A DNA stretch of 64,000 bases from Clostridium_AD sp937920395 (GCA_052274345.1 DAVZGP010000005.1:1-64000); one strand, 5' to 3'. Numbered from the stretch's first letter, positions 44,605-54,452 are shown. Notes: generated from the letters alone by a model not told the origin. Numbers and translations are program-made.

Positions 44605-44622
44605 GATAGTGTTAACACTATC
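44605..44622. promoter_or_regulatory. Perfect 18-bp dyad after the cyclase gene
   Basis: GATAGTGTTAACACTATC is fully self-complementary and starts on the base after the cyclase stop codon, 24 bases before the reductase start. It could be a second operator or an RNA hairpin setting mRNA stability. There is no T tract, so it is not a terminator. Confidence 0.6.
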
Positions 44623-44645
44623 CTAAATAAAGAGAGGGTGCAAAT

Positions 44646-45560
44646 ATGAAAATAGCGATAATCGGTGCAGGGGCTATGGGGTCAATCTATGGTGGTTATT
44701 TATCAAAACATAATGAAGTTTATTTGGTAGATAATAATCAAGAGCTTGTAGATACAATAAATAAAGACGGATTAAAACTTGAGGAAAATGGCTCAGATGT
44801 ATTATATAGGCCAAAAGCAGTTAAATCAACTGACGGAATTGGAAAAGTGGATTTAATTATTTTATTTGTTAAATCCTTATATTCAAGGGTAGCACTACAA
44901 GAAAATAAAGGAATAATTGATAGTAACACTTATGTTATGACACTTCAAAATGGAGCAGGTCATGAGGATATTTTATCAGAAGTAGTACCAATTGAACGTA
45001 TTATTATTGGTACAACAGAGGATAATGGAGCAATTATTAAACTAGGACATGTTAGACATGGTGGAACTGGAAGAACGAATATAGGTATGCTTGCTGATGA
45101 CAAAAATGACATGCTTAATGCATTAAAAAAATGTTTTGACGAATGTGGGTTTGAAACAATAGTTCAGGGCAATATTCAAAAATTAATATGGGATAAGTTA
45201 TTCACCAATGTATCACTTAGTGCAGTTACGGGTGTATTGCAAGTTAAGATGGGATTTATTGCTGCAAATAAAAGTGCATGGAATTTGACAAAGCAATTAG
45301 TAAAAGAAGCAATTGTAGTATCGAAGGCAATGGGACTTGTATTTGATGAAAAAACAGTGCTAGCAAAGGTTAAGAAAGCATCAGAGGATTCTCCTAATGG
45401 ATGTACGTCTATTTATACAGACTTAAATAATGGACGACTAACGGAGGTAGATACAATAAGTGGCTCAGTGGTTTCTGCTGCTAAAAAGTATGGAGTAGAG
45501 GTTCCATCTCATGTGTTTATAGTGAATATGGTTCACGCTATGGAGCAACGAAACAACTAA
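44646..45560 (+). CDS. Ketopantoate reductase-like (PanE/ApbA) dehydrogenase
   Basis: An NAD(P)-dependent 2-keto acid reductase of 304 residues. The Rossmann start has GAGAMGSIYGGYL at 7-19, the middle carries the substrate-region stretch GNIQKLIWDKLFTNVS with the catalytic-type Lys, and the C-terminal helical domain is complete. PanE makes pantoate for coenzyme A, but this copy sits inside a GntR-controlled catabolic operon, so it more likely handles the substrate of that pathway. Ribosome site AGAGAGGG. Confidence 0.88.
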   Translation: MKIAIIGAGAMGSIYGGYLSKHNEVYLVDNNQELVDTINKDGLKLEENGSDVLYRPKAVKSTDGIGKVDLIILFVKSLYSRVALQENKGIIDSNTYVMTLQNGAGHEDILSEVVPIERIIIGTTEDNGAIIKLGHVRHGGTGRTNIGMLADDKNDMLNALKKCFDECGFETIVQGNIQKLIWDKLFTNVSLSAVTGVLQVKMGFIAANKSAWNLTKQLVKEAIVVSKAMGLVFDEKTVLAKVKKASEDSPNGCTSIYTDLNNGRLTEVDTISGSVVSAAKKYGVEVPSHVFIVNMVHAMEQRNN

Positions 45561-45609
45561 AAAATTATGTAATTAATATTTAAACAATTAAAAAAATGGG
45601 AGGTTTAAT

Positions 45610-46074
45610 ATGATATTTTCATCTATTTATTCAAAGGATGATGTTACGAAGTATCCAGTAGCTATTCAAACGGCTATTAAATATCTAAAAGAAAACGATT
45701 TTACGACTATGGAAGTAGGAGCTTATGATATTCAGGGAAAGGATATTTACGCACAGGTATTTGATGTACAGACAGAACCAATTGAAAAGAAAAGACCAGA
45801 GGTGCATGAAAAGTATATAGATGTTCAGTTCATTGCTTCTGGAAAAGAAAGATTGGGATTTACTCCTGATATGGGTAAATATGAAGTTGATGAGAGAATA
45901 GACAATAGAGATTTAATATTTTATAAGGAAGTTGAAAATGAAGGATTTATAGAAGCTACGCCAGGATGTTATTGCATTTTCTTTCCTAGCGATGTGCATA
46001 GACCAGGAGTAATGTTAGAAAAATCTATGATTGTGAGAAAAGTTGTTGTAAAGGTAAAAGTAGTATTGATATAG
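45610..46074 (+). CDS. YhcH/YjgK/YiaL-family protein (DUF386)
   Basis: A 154-residue cupin-like protein. The family core reads EVHEKYIDVQFIASGKERLGF, with the metal or ligand-binding His, and FFPSDVHRPGVM near the end. Relatives (NanQ, YiaL) help in sialic acid or other sugar catabolism, probably as anomerases or mutarotases. The gene begins behind TGGGAGG and follows the reductase by 49 bases. It supports a sugar or sugar-acid substrate for this operon. Confidence 0.9.
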   Translation: MIFSSIYSKDDVTKYPVAIQTAIKYLKENDFTTMEVGAYDIQGKDIYAQVFDVQTEPIEKKRPEVHEKYIDVQFIASGKERLGFTPDMGKYEVDERIDNRDLIFYKEVENEGFIEATPGCYCIFFPSDVHRPGVMLEKSMIVRKVVVKVKVVLI

Positions 46075-46197
46075 TAAAAAGATATATTATTTTATTGATT
46101 TATGTAAAATGAAATCGGTTTAATAATCAAACCTACAAATTTAATCATACTTTTTACAGGGGATACTTTTATTTATTAAAAAAAAGGGGATGTAGAT

Positions 46198-47514
46198 ATG
46201 AGTCAAAATACAAAAACACTTTCAAATATTCCATGCCAGCGTTGGTTTCGTATTATTCCACCAATCATTATTGTTTATATTGTAGGTTTTATGGATCGTA
46301 CTAATATAAGTTTTGCGATAGCAGGAGGAATGAGCAAAGAGCTTGGAATGACTGCAAGTATATCAGGACTTGCTGCAGGTATATTTTTTATAGGATTTCT
46401 TTTTCTTCAAGTTCCAGGAGGATTACTTGCAGAACGTAAGAGTGGTAGGAAACTTATAACTTATGTAGTTATAGTATGGGGTATTATAGCCACGCTTGGT
46501 GGGTTTGTTCATAATGTAAATCAATTACTTATAATACGTTTTTTATTAGGAGTTTCAGAAGGCTGTGTTTTACCATGTTTGCTTACAATGCTAAGTCATT
46601 GGTTTCCTAATGAGGAAATTGGAAGGGCAAATGCTCTTTGTATAATGAATGTACCAATAGCATCTATTATAACAGGACCACTTTCTGGATTTATTTTAGC
46701 TAGCTATAGTTGGAGATATGTTTTTATAATAGAAGGAATATTATCCTTATCGGTATTGTTTGTATGGCTTCCAATGATAAGTGATAGACCAGATGATGCT
46801 AAATGGATTTCAAAAGAAGAAAAAGATTATATAAATCACAAAATGCTAGAACAACAAGAAAGTGTAAAAGGAAAAATATCAGAAAAAGTCGGGTTTAAAG
46901 ATGTATTCCAAAGCAAAAATATGTGGAAGCTTGTACTATTAAATCTATTTTATCAAACTGGAATATATGGATTTTCATTATGGTTGCCTACAACTCTTAA
47001 AAATCTAACTAATTCAGGAATGGCTATGGTTGGTATTTTATCTATATTTCCATATATAGGAACTATAATCGGATTGTATGTATTTGCTAATCTCTCAGAT
47101 AAAAGTAAAAATAGAAAAAAATATATAATTATACCTATATTAAGTTTTGCTTTATGTTTATATTTATCTGTTCTATTTAAACAACATATGTGGGTTTCGT
47201 TTGCATTTTTGGTTGGTTGTGGAGTGTTTCTACAGGCAGCAGCAGGAGTGTTCTGGACAATACCACCAACTTTATTTAGTGGTGATATGGCAGCGGCTTC
47301 TCGTGGTATTATAAATGCTTTAGGGAATTTAGGTGGTTTTTTAGGACCATATATAGTAGGTTGGTTTATTCAAAAATACAACTATGATTTTGCAATATAC
47401 TTTCTAGTATGTTCATTAATAACAGCGGCTTTAATTACTTTAACTTTACCTAAAAATTTATGTGGAACTACTAAAATAAACAATCAAGAATCAGTTGCAA
47501 ATGCAAAAGTTTAA
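46198..47514 (+). CDS. MFS transporter, anion:cation symporter type
   Basis: The uptake protein of the operon: 438 residues, 12 predicted membrane helices. Features of the ACS branch (GudP, DgoT, ExuT) are DRTNISFA in helix 1 and the loop GGLLAERKSGRKL between helices 2 and 3. ACS members import hexuronates, galactonate or similar acids with protons. Together with the cyclase, the PanE-like reductase and the YhcH-like protein this points to an acidic sugar derivative. AAAAGGGGAT precedes ATG 46198. A terminator follows. Confidence 0.9.
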   Translation: MSQNTKTLSNIPCQRWFRIIPPIIIVYIVGFMDRTNISFAIAGGMSKELGMTASISGLAAGIFFIGFLFLQVPGGLLAERKSGRKLITYVVIVWGIIATLGGFVHNVNQLLIIRFLLGVSEGCVLPCLLTMLSHWFPNEEIGRANALCIMNVPIASIITGPLSGFILASYSWRYVFIIEGILSLSVLFVWLPMISDRPDDAKWISKEEKDYINHKMLEQQESVKGKISEKVGFKDVFQSKNMWKLVLLNLFYQTGIYGFSLWLPTTLKNLTNSGMAMVGILSIFPYIGTIIGLYVFANLSDKSKNRKKYIIIPILSFALCLYLSVLFKQHMWVSFAFLVGCGVFLQAAAGVFWTIPPTLFSGDMAAASRGIINALGNLGGFLGPYIVGWFIQKYNYDFAIYFLVCSLITAALITLTLPKNLCGTTKINNQESVANAKV

Positions 47515-47586
47515 TAAATGCTTAAATGTAAAAGTCAATGGAATTAACATGTTCTAAAAAAGATATAAAAATAATCACAATAAAAT

Positions 47587-47620
47587 AAAAGGGATTCCCA
47601 AATTATAATGGGAATCCCTT
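47587..47620. terminator. Terminator between convergent genes
   Basis: An 11-bp perfect stem, AAGGGATTCCC with its complement, around a 10-base loop. The T-rich side is on the minus strand, so it serves best the tspO-like gene but may also block the plus-strand operon. Confidence 0.75.
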
Positions 47621-47634
47621 AAAACATATCTAGA

Positions 47635-48423
47635 TTAAATTATATTTTTTCTTTCTTTTGCAACATATAATAGGCATATGAAAATAATAACTAATGAAAT
47701 GATTAGTGTAGTGATAATTCCATAATATTGACCTGCAAAACCACTTGAGGAAACATGTTTGATGAGTATACCTAAATAAGCCCAAAATATAACTATACCA
47801 TACGGAATATCCTTATTTTTTAATGTTGTAGCCATGCCAATAATAAGACCAACTAATAGAATAACTATTGTTAAGATCTGCTCAGATAAGCCCCCAGGGT
47901 TCCACCCTAAACTAACAAGTAGTGCGGCTACATTAGCTATCGTTGCTACAGTAATCCAACCGAAATAAACGCTAAAAGGAAGTTTTACAATTAATTTTTC
48001 CTTTGAAGTTAATTCTATGGAATTTAGTTTGCCATTGATTTTAATTAAGCAAACAAGTAGTATTATCATTAAAATCATGGAAAGTGGAATAATTTTATAC
48101 TGCCAGCTAAATATCCATGCAGTATTTGTTAGTGAAGATATAATAAAATAGCCGCCAATAAGCTTAACAATATCTTTAGTATTAGTTCCTTTAAAAAGCC
48201 CCAGTTGATAAACTACGAATCCAGCAAGTAACAAGTATATTATTCCCCATATTACAAATGTAACGCCAGCAGGTGCAAATAGATTAGGATATGAATCAGA
48301 AACTCCACCAGTTGTTATACCGTTAATTGGTAAAATATTTGCTAATGCATTAACAGTAACCATGAGAATAAAACTAAGCACAGTAAAAGTTTTTAGGACT
48401 TTTATTCCTCTTTCTTGTGACAT
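47635..48423 (-). CDS. TspO/MBR-related tryptophan-rich sensory-type membrane protein
   Basis: A 262-residue membrane protein with about eight hydrophobic helices. The stretch PNLFAPAGVTFVIWGIIYLL near 46-65 and the conserved Trp residues in later helices match the group annotated as tryptophan-rich sensory proteins, which are longer than five-helix TspO. The group is thought to bind porphyrins or lipids, but its role in clostridia is unknown. The gene stands alone on the minus strand. Family assignment is moderate. Confidence 0.7.
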   Translation of the reverse strand: MSQERGIKVLKTFTVLSFILMVTVNALANILPINGITTGGVSDSYPNLFAPAGVTFVIWGIIYLLLAGFVVYQLGLFKGTNTKDIVKLIGGYFIISSLTNTAWIFSWQYKIIPLSMILMIILLVCLIKINGKLNSIELTSKEKLIVKLPFSVYFGWITVATIANVAALLVSLGWNPGGLSEQILTIVILLVGLIIGMATTLKNKDIPYGIVIFWAYLGILIKHVSSSGFAGQYYGIITTLIISLVIIFICLLYVAKERKNII

Positions 48424-48659
48424 TATTCAATCACCCTTCTTTTTTATATTATTATTTAAGATTCTATTCATTATATAAAGTATTCAACCAAAGAGAATTA
48501 TATATTCAAAAGGAGAAATTATTTTTAATAATTGCTTGATTTACTGATCAAAATATAGGATGATATATAAGATTATAGAATTACGGTTACATAACTTGAA
48601 GTAGTGAATACTATGGAAAAGATAGATATAAATAATAGTACATCGAGGGGTGATATAAG

Positions 48660-49400
48660 TTGAAATTGTTTATTGAAAAAAAGTGGAAATATTTTTTATT
48701 ACTTATTCCCATAATAATTATAATAGTAATTGTAGCATATACAAATGATTATTATAGAGCTATGCCGGAAGCCCAAATTATGCTGCACTCAAATGATAAG
48801 GTTGAATATAAAGGTTCGCCTTGGATTGAATATACCGCTAAAAACAAAATAATTACGAAAGGTCTAATTATTTATCCGGGTGGGAAGGTTGCACCTCAGG
48901 CTTATGCACCTTTAGCTGTAAAATTAGCGGAGTCTGGGTTTAAAGTTGTAATTGTACCAATGCCATTGAAGCTTGCTGTACTTTCTCCTAATAAGGCTGA
49001 AAAGGTAATAGAAAAATATCCACAAATTAAGCAGTGGTATATTGCTGGTCATTCACTTGGTGGGGTTATGGCTGCACAATTTGCATACAAAAACCAAGAC
49101 CAAATTAATGGCTTAATACTTTTAGCATCATATCCACAGAAAAGTAGCAATCTGTCATCAAGTGATATAAAAGTTTTGTCAATGTATGGGACTAAAGATG
49201 GATTTGTTGGAAAGCATAAGATTGATGATTCTAAAAAACTATTGCCTAAAAGTACAAAATGGATTGCTATTAAGGGAGGTAATCATTCACAGAATGGTTG
49301 GTATGGATTCCAAAAGGGTGACAACACAGCTACAATAACAAGAGACGAGCAGCAAAATATTATAGCTAAATTTATAGTTGAATTTATAAGTGAAAATTAG
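48660..49400 (+). CDS. Membrane-anchored alpha/beta hydrolase
   Basis: A 246-residue hydrolase. An N-terminal helix (about 10-28) anchors it, and the fold follows outside the membrane. The nucleophile elbow is GHSLGG near 126-131, and GNHSQNGWYG near 215 holds the catalytic His. It resembles the hydrolase_5 group, whose substrates vary (esters or dienelactones). It starts with TTG 48660 behind GAGGGGTGAT. An MFS exporter gene follows after 67 bases and may be co-transcribed. Confidence 0.85.
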   Translation: MKLFIEKKWKYFLLLIPIIIIIVIVAYTNDYYRAMPEAQIMLHSNDKVEYKGSPWIEYTAKNKIITKGLIIYPGGKVAPQAYAPLAVKLAESGFKVVIVPMPLKLAVLSPNKAEKVIEKYPQIKQWYIAGHSLGGVMAAQFAYKNQDQINGLILLASYPQKSSNLSSSDIKVLSMYGTKDGFVGKHKIDDSKKLLPKSTKWIAIKGGNHSQNGWYGFQKGDNTATITRDEQQNIIAKFIVEFISEN

Positions 49401-49467
49401 GGAGTGAATAACAAACATATTAGAATGTTAGTTATTAATAATAAAGTTAAAGGATGGAGTAAAATTC

Positions 49468-50697
49468 ATGAAAAATAAAAAATTTTCTATAGGGACGATA
49501 TTTTTTACTGTATTTTTAGATCTATTGGGATTAGGTATTATAATTCCAATATTACCTGCACTTCTACTTGATCCAATACATGGTATATTAAAAATGACAT
49601 ATTCTTTCTCAACTAGAACTTTATTGTACGGTTTTCTGATAGCCGCTTATCCATTAGCGCAGTTCTTTGGTGCACCAATTTTGGGTTCTCTTGCTGATCA
49701 AAAGGGTAGAAAAAAATTGTTACTGTTATCTTTAGTTGGTACAGTTGGTGGTTATGCAATTTTTATAATAGGCATACTCACGTCTAATCTTTATCTTTTA
49801 TTCTTAGGAAGAATTGTTGACGGATTTACAGGAGGAAATATATCTATAGCTCAGTCCGCAATTGCTGATGTAAGCACACCAGAAACAAAATCTAGAAACT
49901 TTGGTTTAATTGGAATGGCTTTTGGGTTAGGTTTTATTATAGGACCATATATTGGTGGGAAGCTTTCTGATTCATTAATAGTTAGCTGGTTCACTTATGC
50001 AACACCGTTTTATCTTACAATACTACTCGCAATTATTAATGTGGTTTTAGTAGCTTTGAATTTTCCTGAAACATTAGTAATTAAAAGAGCAGTTAAAGTT
50101 AATCTATTTACAGGCTTCACAAATATTAAAAAAGCTTTTACTTTTAAAGATTTAAGAGTAATGTTTTTAGTGGTATTTTTGTTAACAGTAGGATTTAATT
50201 TTTTCACACAGTTTTTCCAAGTATTTTTGTATGGAAAGTTTAAATTTACTCAATCTCAAGTTGGCGATTTTTTTGCTTATATGGGTATTTGGATAGCTAT
50301 TGCACAAGGGGCGGTTTTAAGACCACTTTCAAAAAAATTTAAGCCAGCTAAAATACTTAGCTACTCAATAATTTTATTAGCAATAAGTTTTCCGTTTTTA
50401 TTAATACCTCATCAAAGGGTATGGCTATATTTAATAGTTCCATTTATAGCAATATTTCAAGGGCTTAACCAACCTAATGGAACAGCTATTATTTCTAATT
50501 TGGTAGATAGCACAAAACAAGGTGAAATTCTTGGAATTAATCAATCTATCTCATCATTAGCACAAGCTTTGCCACCTATTATTGCGGGTTTTGTAACAGC
50601 AGTAAGTATTAATCTTCCAACTTGGTTTGCTGCAGGATCTACATTACTTGCTTGGATAATATTTAAATGCTTCTTCAAGGGAGAAAAAAATGTCTGA
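49468..50697 (+). CDS. MFS multidrug/tetracycline-type exporter
   Basis: A 409-residue proton-coupled exporter with 12 helices, resembling the TetA/DHA1 branch. Helix 1 has FLDLLGLGIIIPILP, and the loop between helices 2 and 3 carries GSLADQKGRKKLLL (motif A). The ribosome site is AAAGGATGG. The substrate is unknown; resistance to a named drug cannot be claimed from sequence alone. Confidence 0.88.
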   Translation: MKNKKFSIGTIFFTVFLDLLGLGIIIPILPALLLDPIHGILKMTYSFSTRTLLYGFLIAAYPLAQFFGAPILGSLADQKGRKKLLLLSLVGTVGGYAIFIIGILTSNLYLLFLGRIVDGFTGGNISIAQSAIADVSTPETKSRNFGLIGMAFGLGFIIGPYIGGKLSDSLIVSWFTYATPFYLTILLAIINVVLVALNFPETLVIKRAVKVNLFTGFTNIKKAFTFKDLRVMFLVVFLLTVGFNFFTQFFQVFLYGKFKFTQSQVGDFFAYMGIWIAIAQGAVLRPLSKKFKPAKILSYSIILLAISFPFLLIPHQRVWLYLIVPFIAIFQGLNQPNGTAIISNLVDSTKQGEILGINQSISSLAQALPPIIAGFVTAVSINLPTWFAAGSTLLAWIIFKCFFKGEKNV

Positions 50698-50845
50698 GTA
50701 TATTATTACAATAATAGTTGGCATATGGAATACTTTATATAAATAAGTTGTGTTTAGGCAAATTATCGGTATAATTTTATACAAGGAAGATAATTATGAG
50801 AATGTGGCAGTAAAAATCTAGAAAACAGTAGATAGGGGTGATACC

Positions 50846-51760
50846 ATGAAAAACATAATAGAAGTTAAGAATTTTGTAAAGAAGTATGATAAATTTACAG
50901 CAGTAGATAATGTGACCTTTGAGGTAGAAGAAGGAAGCATATTTGCATTTTTAGGACCAAATGGAGCAGGTAAAAGTACAACCATCAACACACTTTGTAC
51001 CATATTCGATAAGACATCAGGAACCCTTACTATTGACGGAAAAGATGTATCACATGAAAAGGATGCAGTTAGAGGTGTGATCGGTGTTGTTTTTCAGGAA
51101 TCGACATTGGATAATAAAATGACAGTTCTTGAGAATTTAATTATGCATTGTCATTTTTATGCTATTCCCAAAAGTGAAGTAGATGAGCGTATCCAATTTG
51201 TTTTAAAGTTAGTGGATTTATTGGATTGGAAAAAAGCAATGGTAAGTAGTCTGTCTGGAGGTATGAAAAGGCGCGTGGAAATAGCGAGATCATTACTGCA
51301 CTACCCTAAAGTACTATTCTTAGATGAACCAACTACAGGGCTTGATCCTCAAACAAGAGCTCACATGTGGGAATATATTGTAAAACTTCAAAAGGAAAAA
51401 AATATTACCATCTTTTTAACAACGCATTACATGGAGGAAGCCGAAATCTGTAGTAAAGTCGCAATTATGGATGGAGGAAAAATCGTTGCAATGGACACAC
51501 CATATCGTCTGAAACAACAATATACAAAAGATATGGCAAACATTTCAACTAAAGATGAGCAAGGGTTAGAGGAATTACTAGACAAGGAAGGGTTTAAATA
51601 CATGAAAAAAACCAATTATTATTCAATTGAGGTTGATAGTATACCAAACCTATTGGATATATTAAGTCAGCAGAAAGAGCAAATAACAGATTTGGAAGTT
51701 AAAAAAGGTACATTGAATGATGTATTCTTAGAAATTACTGGAAAAGATATAAGAAAGTGA
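50846..51760 (+). CDS. ABC transporter ATP-binding protein (DrrA-like)
   Basis: ATPase of an ABC-2 exporter, 304 residues. Walker A GPNGAGKST lies near 36-44, signature LSGGMKRRVEIAR near 134-146, and Walker B VLFLDEPTTGLDP near 154-166. The C-terminal 80 residues form the DrrA-like accessory domain. It is followed after 7 bases by the permease gene. Daunorubicin-type exporters and nodulation NodI share this plan; the real substrate is open. Start ATG with GGGGTGAT. Confidence 0.92.
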   Translation: MKNIIEVKNFVKKYDKFTAVDNVTFEVEEGSIFAFLGPNGAGKSTTINTLCTIFDKTSGTLTIDGKDVSHEKDAVRGVIGVVFQESTLDNKMTVLENLIMHCHFYAIPKSEVDERIQFVLKLVDLLDWKKAMVSSLSGGMKRRVEIARSLLHYPKVLFLDEPTTGLDPQTRAHMWEYIVKLQKEKNITIFLTTHYMEEAEICSKVAIMDGGKIVAMDTPYRLKQQYTKDMANISTKDEQGLEELLDKEGFKYMKKTNYYSIEVDSIPNLLDILSQQKEQITDLEVKKGTLNDVFLEITGKDIRK

Positions 51761-51767
51761 GGAATTT

Positions 51768-52604
51768 ATGGATATTATAGTAGCTTTATGGTTTAGAAAT
51801 ATTAAAATTTTCGCTCGGAATCGTGTTCAGCTTGTTTTCACGATTATCATGCCATTCTTCTTTTTATATGTGTTTAGTGCGATATTTAAAAATGATACTA
51901 TTCAAAACCCAGTAAATTATATGCTGGCAGGAATTGTAATAACCACTGTATTTCAAACGTCACTTACTATCGCCACTAGTACAATTGAAGATATTGTTTC
52001 GGGATTTATGAAGGAAGTGTTAGTAAGTCCGGTTAAGAGAATTCAGATTGCTGCAGGTCAGCTATTATCAGCAGCGACAATAGCAACTATGCAGGGAATC
52101 ATTATTTTATTTATTGGTTATTTTATAGGCCTTAAATTTACGTCATTTATAACACCATTTGAGGTAATTGCTGTGATGATTGTGGTTGGTCTTGTTTTTT
52201 CGGGGTTAGGGTTGTTTTTAGCTACATTGGTTAAGGATTCACAAACATTTCAAATTGTGGTAACTGCTATTACAATGCCACTCACGTTTCTTTGTGGTGC
52301 ATATATTCCACTTTCACTGTTACCAAAAGTATTGCAATATGTTGCATATTTTAATCCAATGACATATACAACAGCGTTTTTTAGAACTATTATACTGGAA
52401 AAGACTAATTTAACAACGAATCAATTGATAGCAGAGCAACTTGCTTTTAAAATAGGGAATTTTGTAATTACACCAATTATCAGCATGGTGATCGTACTCA
52501 TTTTTGGAATGATATTTTTACTATTATCAACTTTTGTTTTCTCAAAGGTGGATTTTTCAAAAATTAATCGCTCAAAAAGTAAAGAGGCTGATATATTTAG
52601 TTAG
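51768..52604 (+). CDS. ABC-2 type permease (DrrB/NodJ-like)
   Basis: The 278-residue membrane partner of the preceding ATPase, with six predicted helices. It includes the family stretch FMKEVLVSPVKRIQIAAGQLL near 83-103 and FLCGAYIPLSLLPKVLQYVA near 176-195. AGGAATTT lies before the start, and a strong hairpin closes the two-gene operon. Predicted role: export of a drug, lipid or polysaccharide. Confidence 0.9.
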   Translation: MDIIVALWFRNIKIFARNRVQLVFTIIMPFFFLYVFSAIFKNDTIQNPVNYMLAGIVITTVFQTSLTIATSTIEDIVSGFMKEVLVSPVKRIQIAAGQLLSAATIATMQGIIILFIGYFIGLKFTSFITPFEVIAVMIVVGLVFSGLGLFLATLVKDSQTFQIVVTAITMPLTFLCGAYIPLSLLPKVLQYVAYFNPMTYTTAFFRTIILEKTNLTTNQLIAEQLAFKIGNFVITPIISMVIVLIFGMIFLLLSTFVFSKVDFSKINRSKSKEADIFS

Positions 52605-52616
52605 AGTTAGAAAAAA

Positions 52617-52657
52617 TAGAGTTATAGGATATGTGTTTATCCTATAACTCTATTTTT
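52617..52657 (+). terminator. Terminator of the ABC-2 operon
   Basis: A 14-bp perfect stem, AGAGTTATAGGATA with its complement, around a 6-base loop, then ATTTTT. Confidence 0.9.
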
Positions 52658-52703
52658 CTAATAAATACTAATAATTAATAAATAAGTTACAATATATCAT
52701 CCC

Positions 52704-54011
52704 TTAGGCTATTGAAGTAGCTTCATCTTCAGTTATATTGTCTTGTTTTGGTTTTATTGATATGCTAGAAATTACAAAAGCTAGTAAAGTAGGAATAAGC
52801 CATGAAAATCCAGCATTAGCTAGAGGAATAAATTTAATGAATCCAATGCTACCAGCATATACACCATTTATAGTATCTAAAATACTTATAATAAGGGTTG
52901 TGTATATAGTTATAGCAACAACTTTATTACTTTTTACTTTATCACCAAGTAATGTAATAACTATTAGAACAATTACAATTGGATATAAAATTTGTAAAAC
53001 AGGACCAGCAAATATAACTATGCTATCAACGTTATTCGTAGCTATTAATCCACTTACTACAGCCATAATAATAGCAGTGGTTTTGTAAGATAATTTATTT
53101 CTTGAAAGCTTAGTAAAAAATTCAGCTCCGCTTGCAAGTAGGCCAATAGCGGTTGTTAGGCATGCAAGTGCAACACATAAACTAAGAATGACTGAACCGA
53201 TACTTCCAAGATCTAACTTGACAATTTGCGTAACTAAATCGGTTCTTGCAATGCTTTTGGTAAACAAAGTACTTGACTGCGTTCCAAGATACATAAGCCC
53301 ACCATATACAAAGGCTAAACCAGTTACGGCCACTAGTGCTGATTTTATTGTCATCTTCATTATATCTTTTGCATTTTTATAACCTTTTGCTTTAACAGAT
53401 GAAATAATTATTCCCGCAAATATAACAGAAGCCATAACATCCATGGTTTGATAACCTTCTATTAAAGCTTTTGAAAATCCGTTTTTGTAAGATGTGTTTA
53501 CAATTGGACCAATAGGATCTATTATTCCTTTAAATATAATTATAGCGAGCATTAATAAAAGTGCTGGTGTAAGTATTTTACCAATATTATCAATTATTGA
53601 AGAAGGTTTAAGTACAAATGCAAGCACTACTAAAAAATAAAATATAACTATTATATTTTGTGATACAGATGGAAACAAAGGATGTATTCCAAGTTCGAAA
53701 GTTGTTGCAGCAGTTCTTGGAATTGCTAGTAATGGACCAATAACAAGAATTAACGCCACACTTGTTATTACAGCAAATTTTTCACCTACTCTATTTGCCA
53801 TTTTATCGTAAGTACCATTAATCTTAGCACAAGCAATTATTCCAATTAGTGGAAGACCGACCCCAGTAATTAGGAAGCCTATAATAGATGTAAAATATGC
53901 ACTTCCTGCTGCTTTCCCAAGAAATGGTGGGAAAATTAGGTTGCCAGCACCGAAAAACATTGCGAATAGTGCAAAACCTATAATTAGGGAATGTTTTGTT
54001 GAATTCTTCAT
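52704..54011 (-). CDS. brnQ: Branched-chain amino acid carrier BrnQ
   Basis: A sodium- or proton-coupled importer of Leu, Ile and Val (LIVCS family). 435 residues, 12 helices, with the family start GFALFAMFFGAGNLIFPPFL and later GVGLPLIGIIACAK. The gene has ribosome site AGGAGGTA and stands alone on the minus strand. A T-box leader, common for such genes, was looked for upstream and not seen. Confidence 0.94.
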   Translation of the reverse strand: MKNSTKHSLIIGFALFAMFFGAGNLIFPPFLGKAAGSAYFTSIIGFLITGVGLPLIGIIACAKINGTYDKMANRVGEKFAVITSVALILVIGPLLAIPRTAATTFELGIHPLFPSVSQNIIVIFYFLVVLAFVLKPSSIIDNIGKILTPALLLMLAIIIFKGIIDPIGPIVNTSYKNGFSKALIEGYQTMDVMASVIFAGIIISSVKAKGYKNAKDIMKMTIKSALVAVTGLAFVYGGLMYLGTQSSTLFTKSIARTDLVTQIVKLDLGSIGSVILSLCVALACLTTAIGLLASGAEFFTKLSRNKLSYKTTAIIMAVVSGLIATNNVDSIVIFAGPVLQILYPIVIVLIVITLLGDKVKSNKVVAITIYTTLIISILDTINGVYAGSIGFIKFIPLANAGFSWLIPTLLAFVISSISIKPKQDNITEDEATSIA

Positions 54012-54354
54012 TATGTATACCTCCTGATTAATTTATTTATGTCATTTAAAACTAACGTTGTTTGAAAAAGTTATTAATGAATAATATGAAAATTAAAATC
54101 TTCATATTATTTGCTATTTACAAAAAAATAGGTAATGATTGGGAATACATTAATTATCAATGTGAGAGGCTTCTTTAGCTAACTTAAATTTAATATAATA
54201 TATAGTATACCACAAATATATAATGAAGTTTGAAGATGAAGCAATATTCATATTTGTTAATAATTTGAATTAAAAGAATTTTCAATTGGACAAGATTTAT
54301 GATGTGATTAAAAATTATTTTATCATATTAATATCGCTATGTGCATTATTAAGT
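54012..54354. other. Divergent intergenic region
   Basis: It separates brnQ and the Thr/Pro-tailed protein gene. There is a small AATATGAA/TTCATATT hairpin near 54080-54110 and AT-rich boxes for the brnQ promoter near 54190-54210, but no gene or known RNA motif. Confidence 0.5.
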
Positions 54355-54383
54355 TTGACACGAGTATGTATCTGCTTTATAAT
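54355..54383 (+). promoter_or_regulatory. Consensus sigma-A promoter
   Basis: TTGACA (54355-54360), a 17-base spacer and TATAAT (54378-54383): an exact vegetative promoter, 70 bases before the gene for the Thr/Pro-tailed protein. Confidence 0.87.
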
Positions 54384-54452
54384 TTAATGAAGATAAATAA
54401 TAAACTATGTTATTGGTAAAAATAGTAAAAGAATAAGGGAGAGAAGAATAAA

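Noticed and set aside
50690..50746. An 18-codon ORF (MSEYIITIIVGIWNTLYK) overlapping the end of the MFS gene
   Set aside because: It has a GGGAG nearby and is hydrophobic, but it is too short and without support to be called a gene.
54012..54452. T-box leader for brnQ
   Set aside because: No T-box sequence (TGGNACCGCG) or typical specifier hairpins were found on the minus strand.
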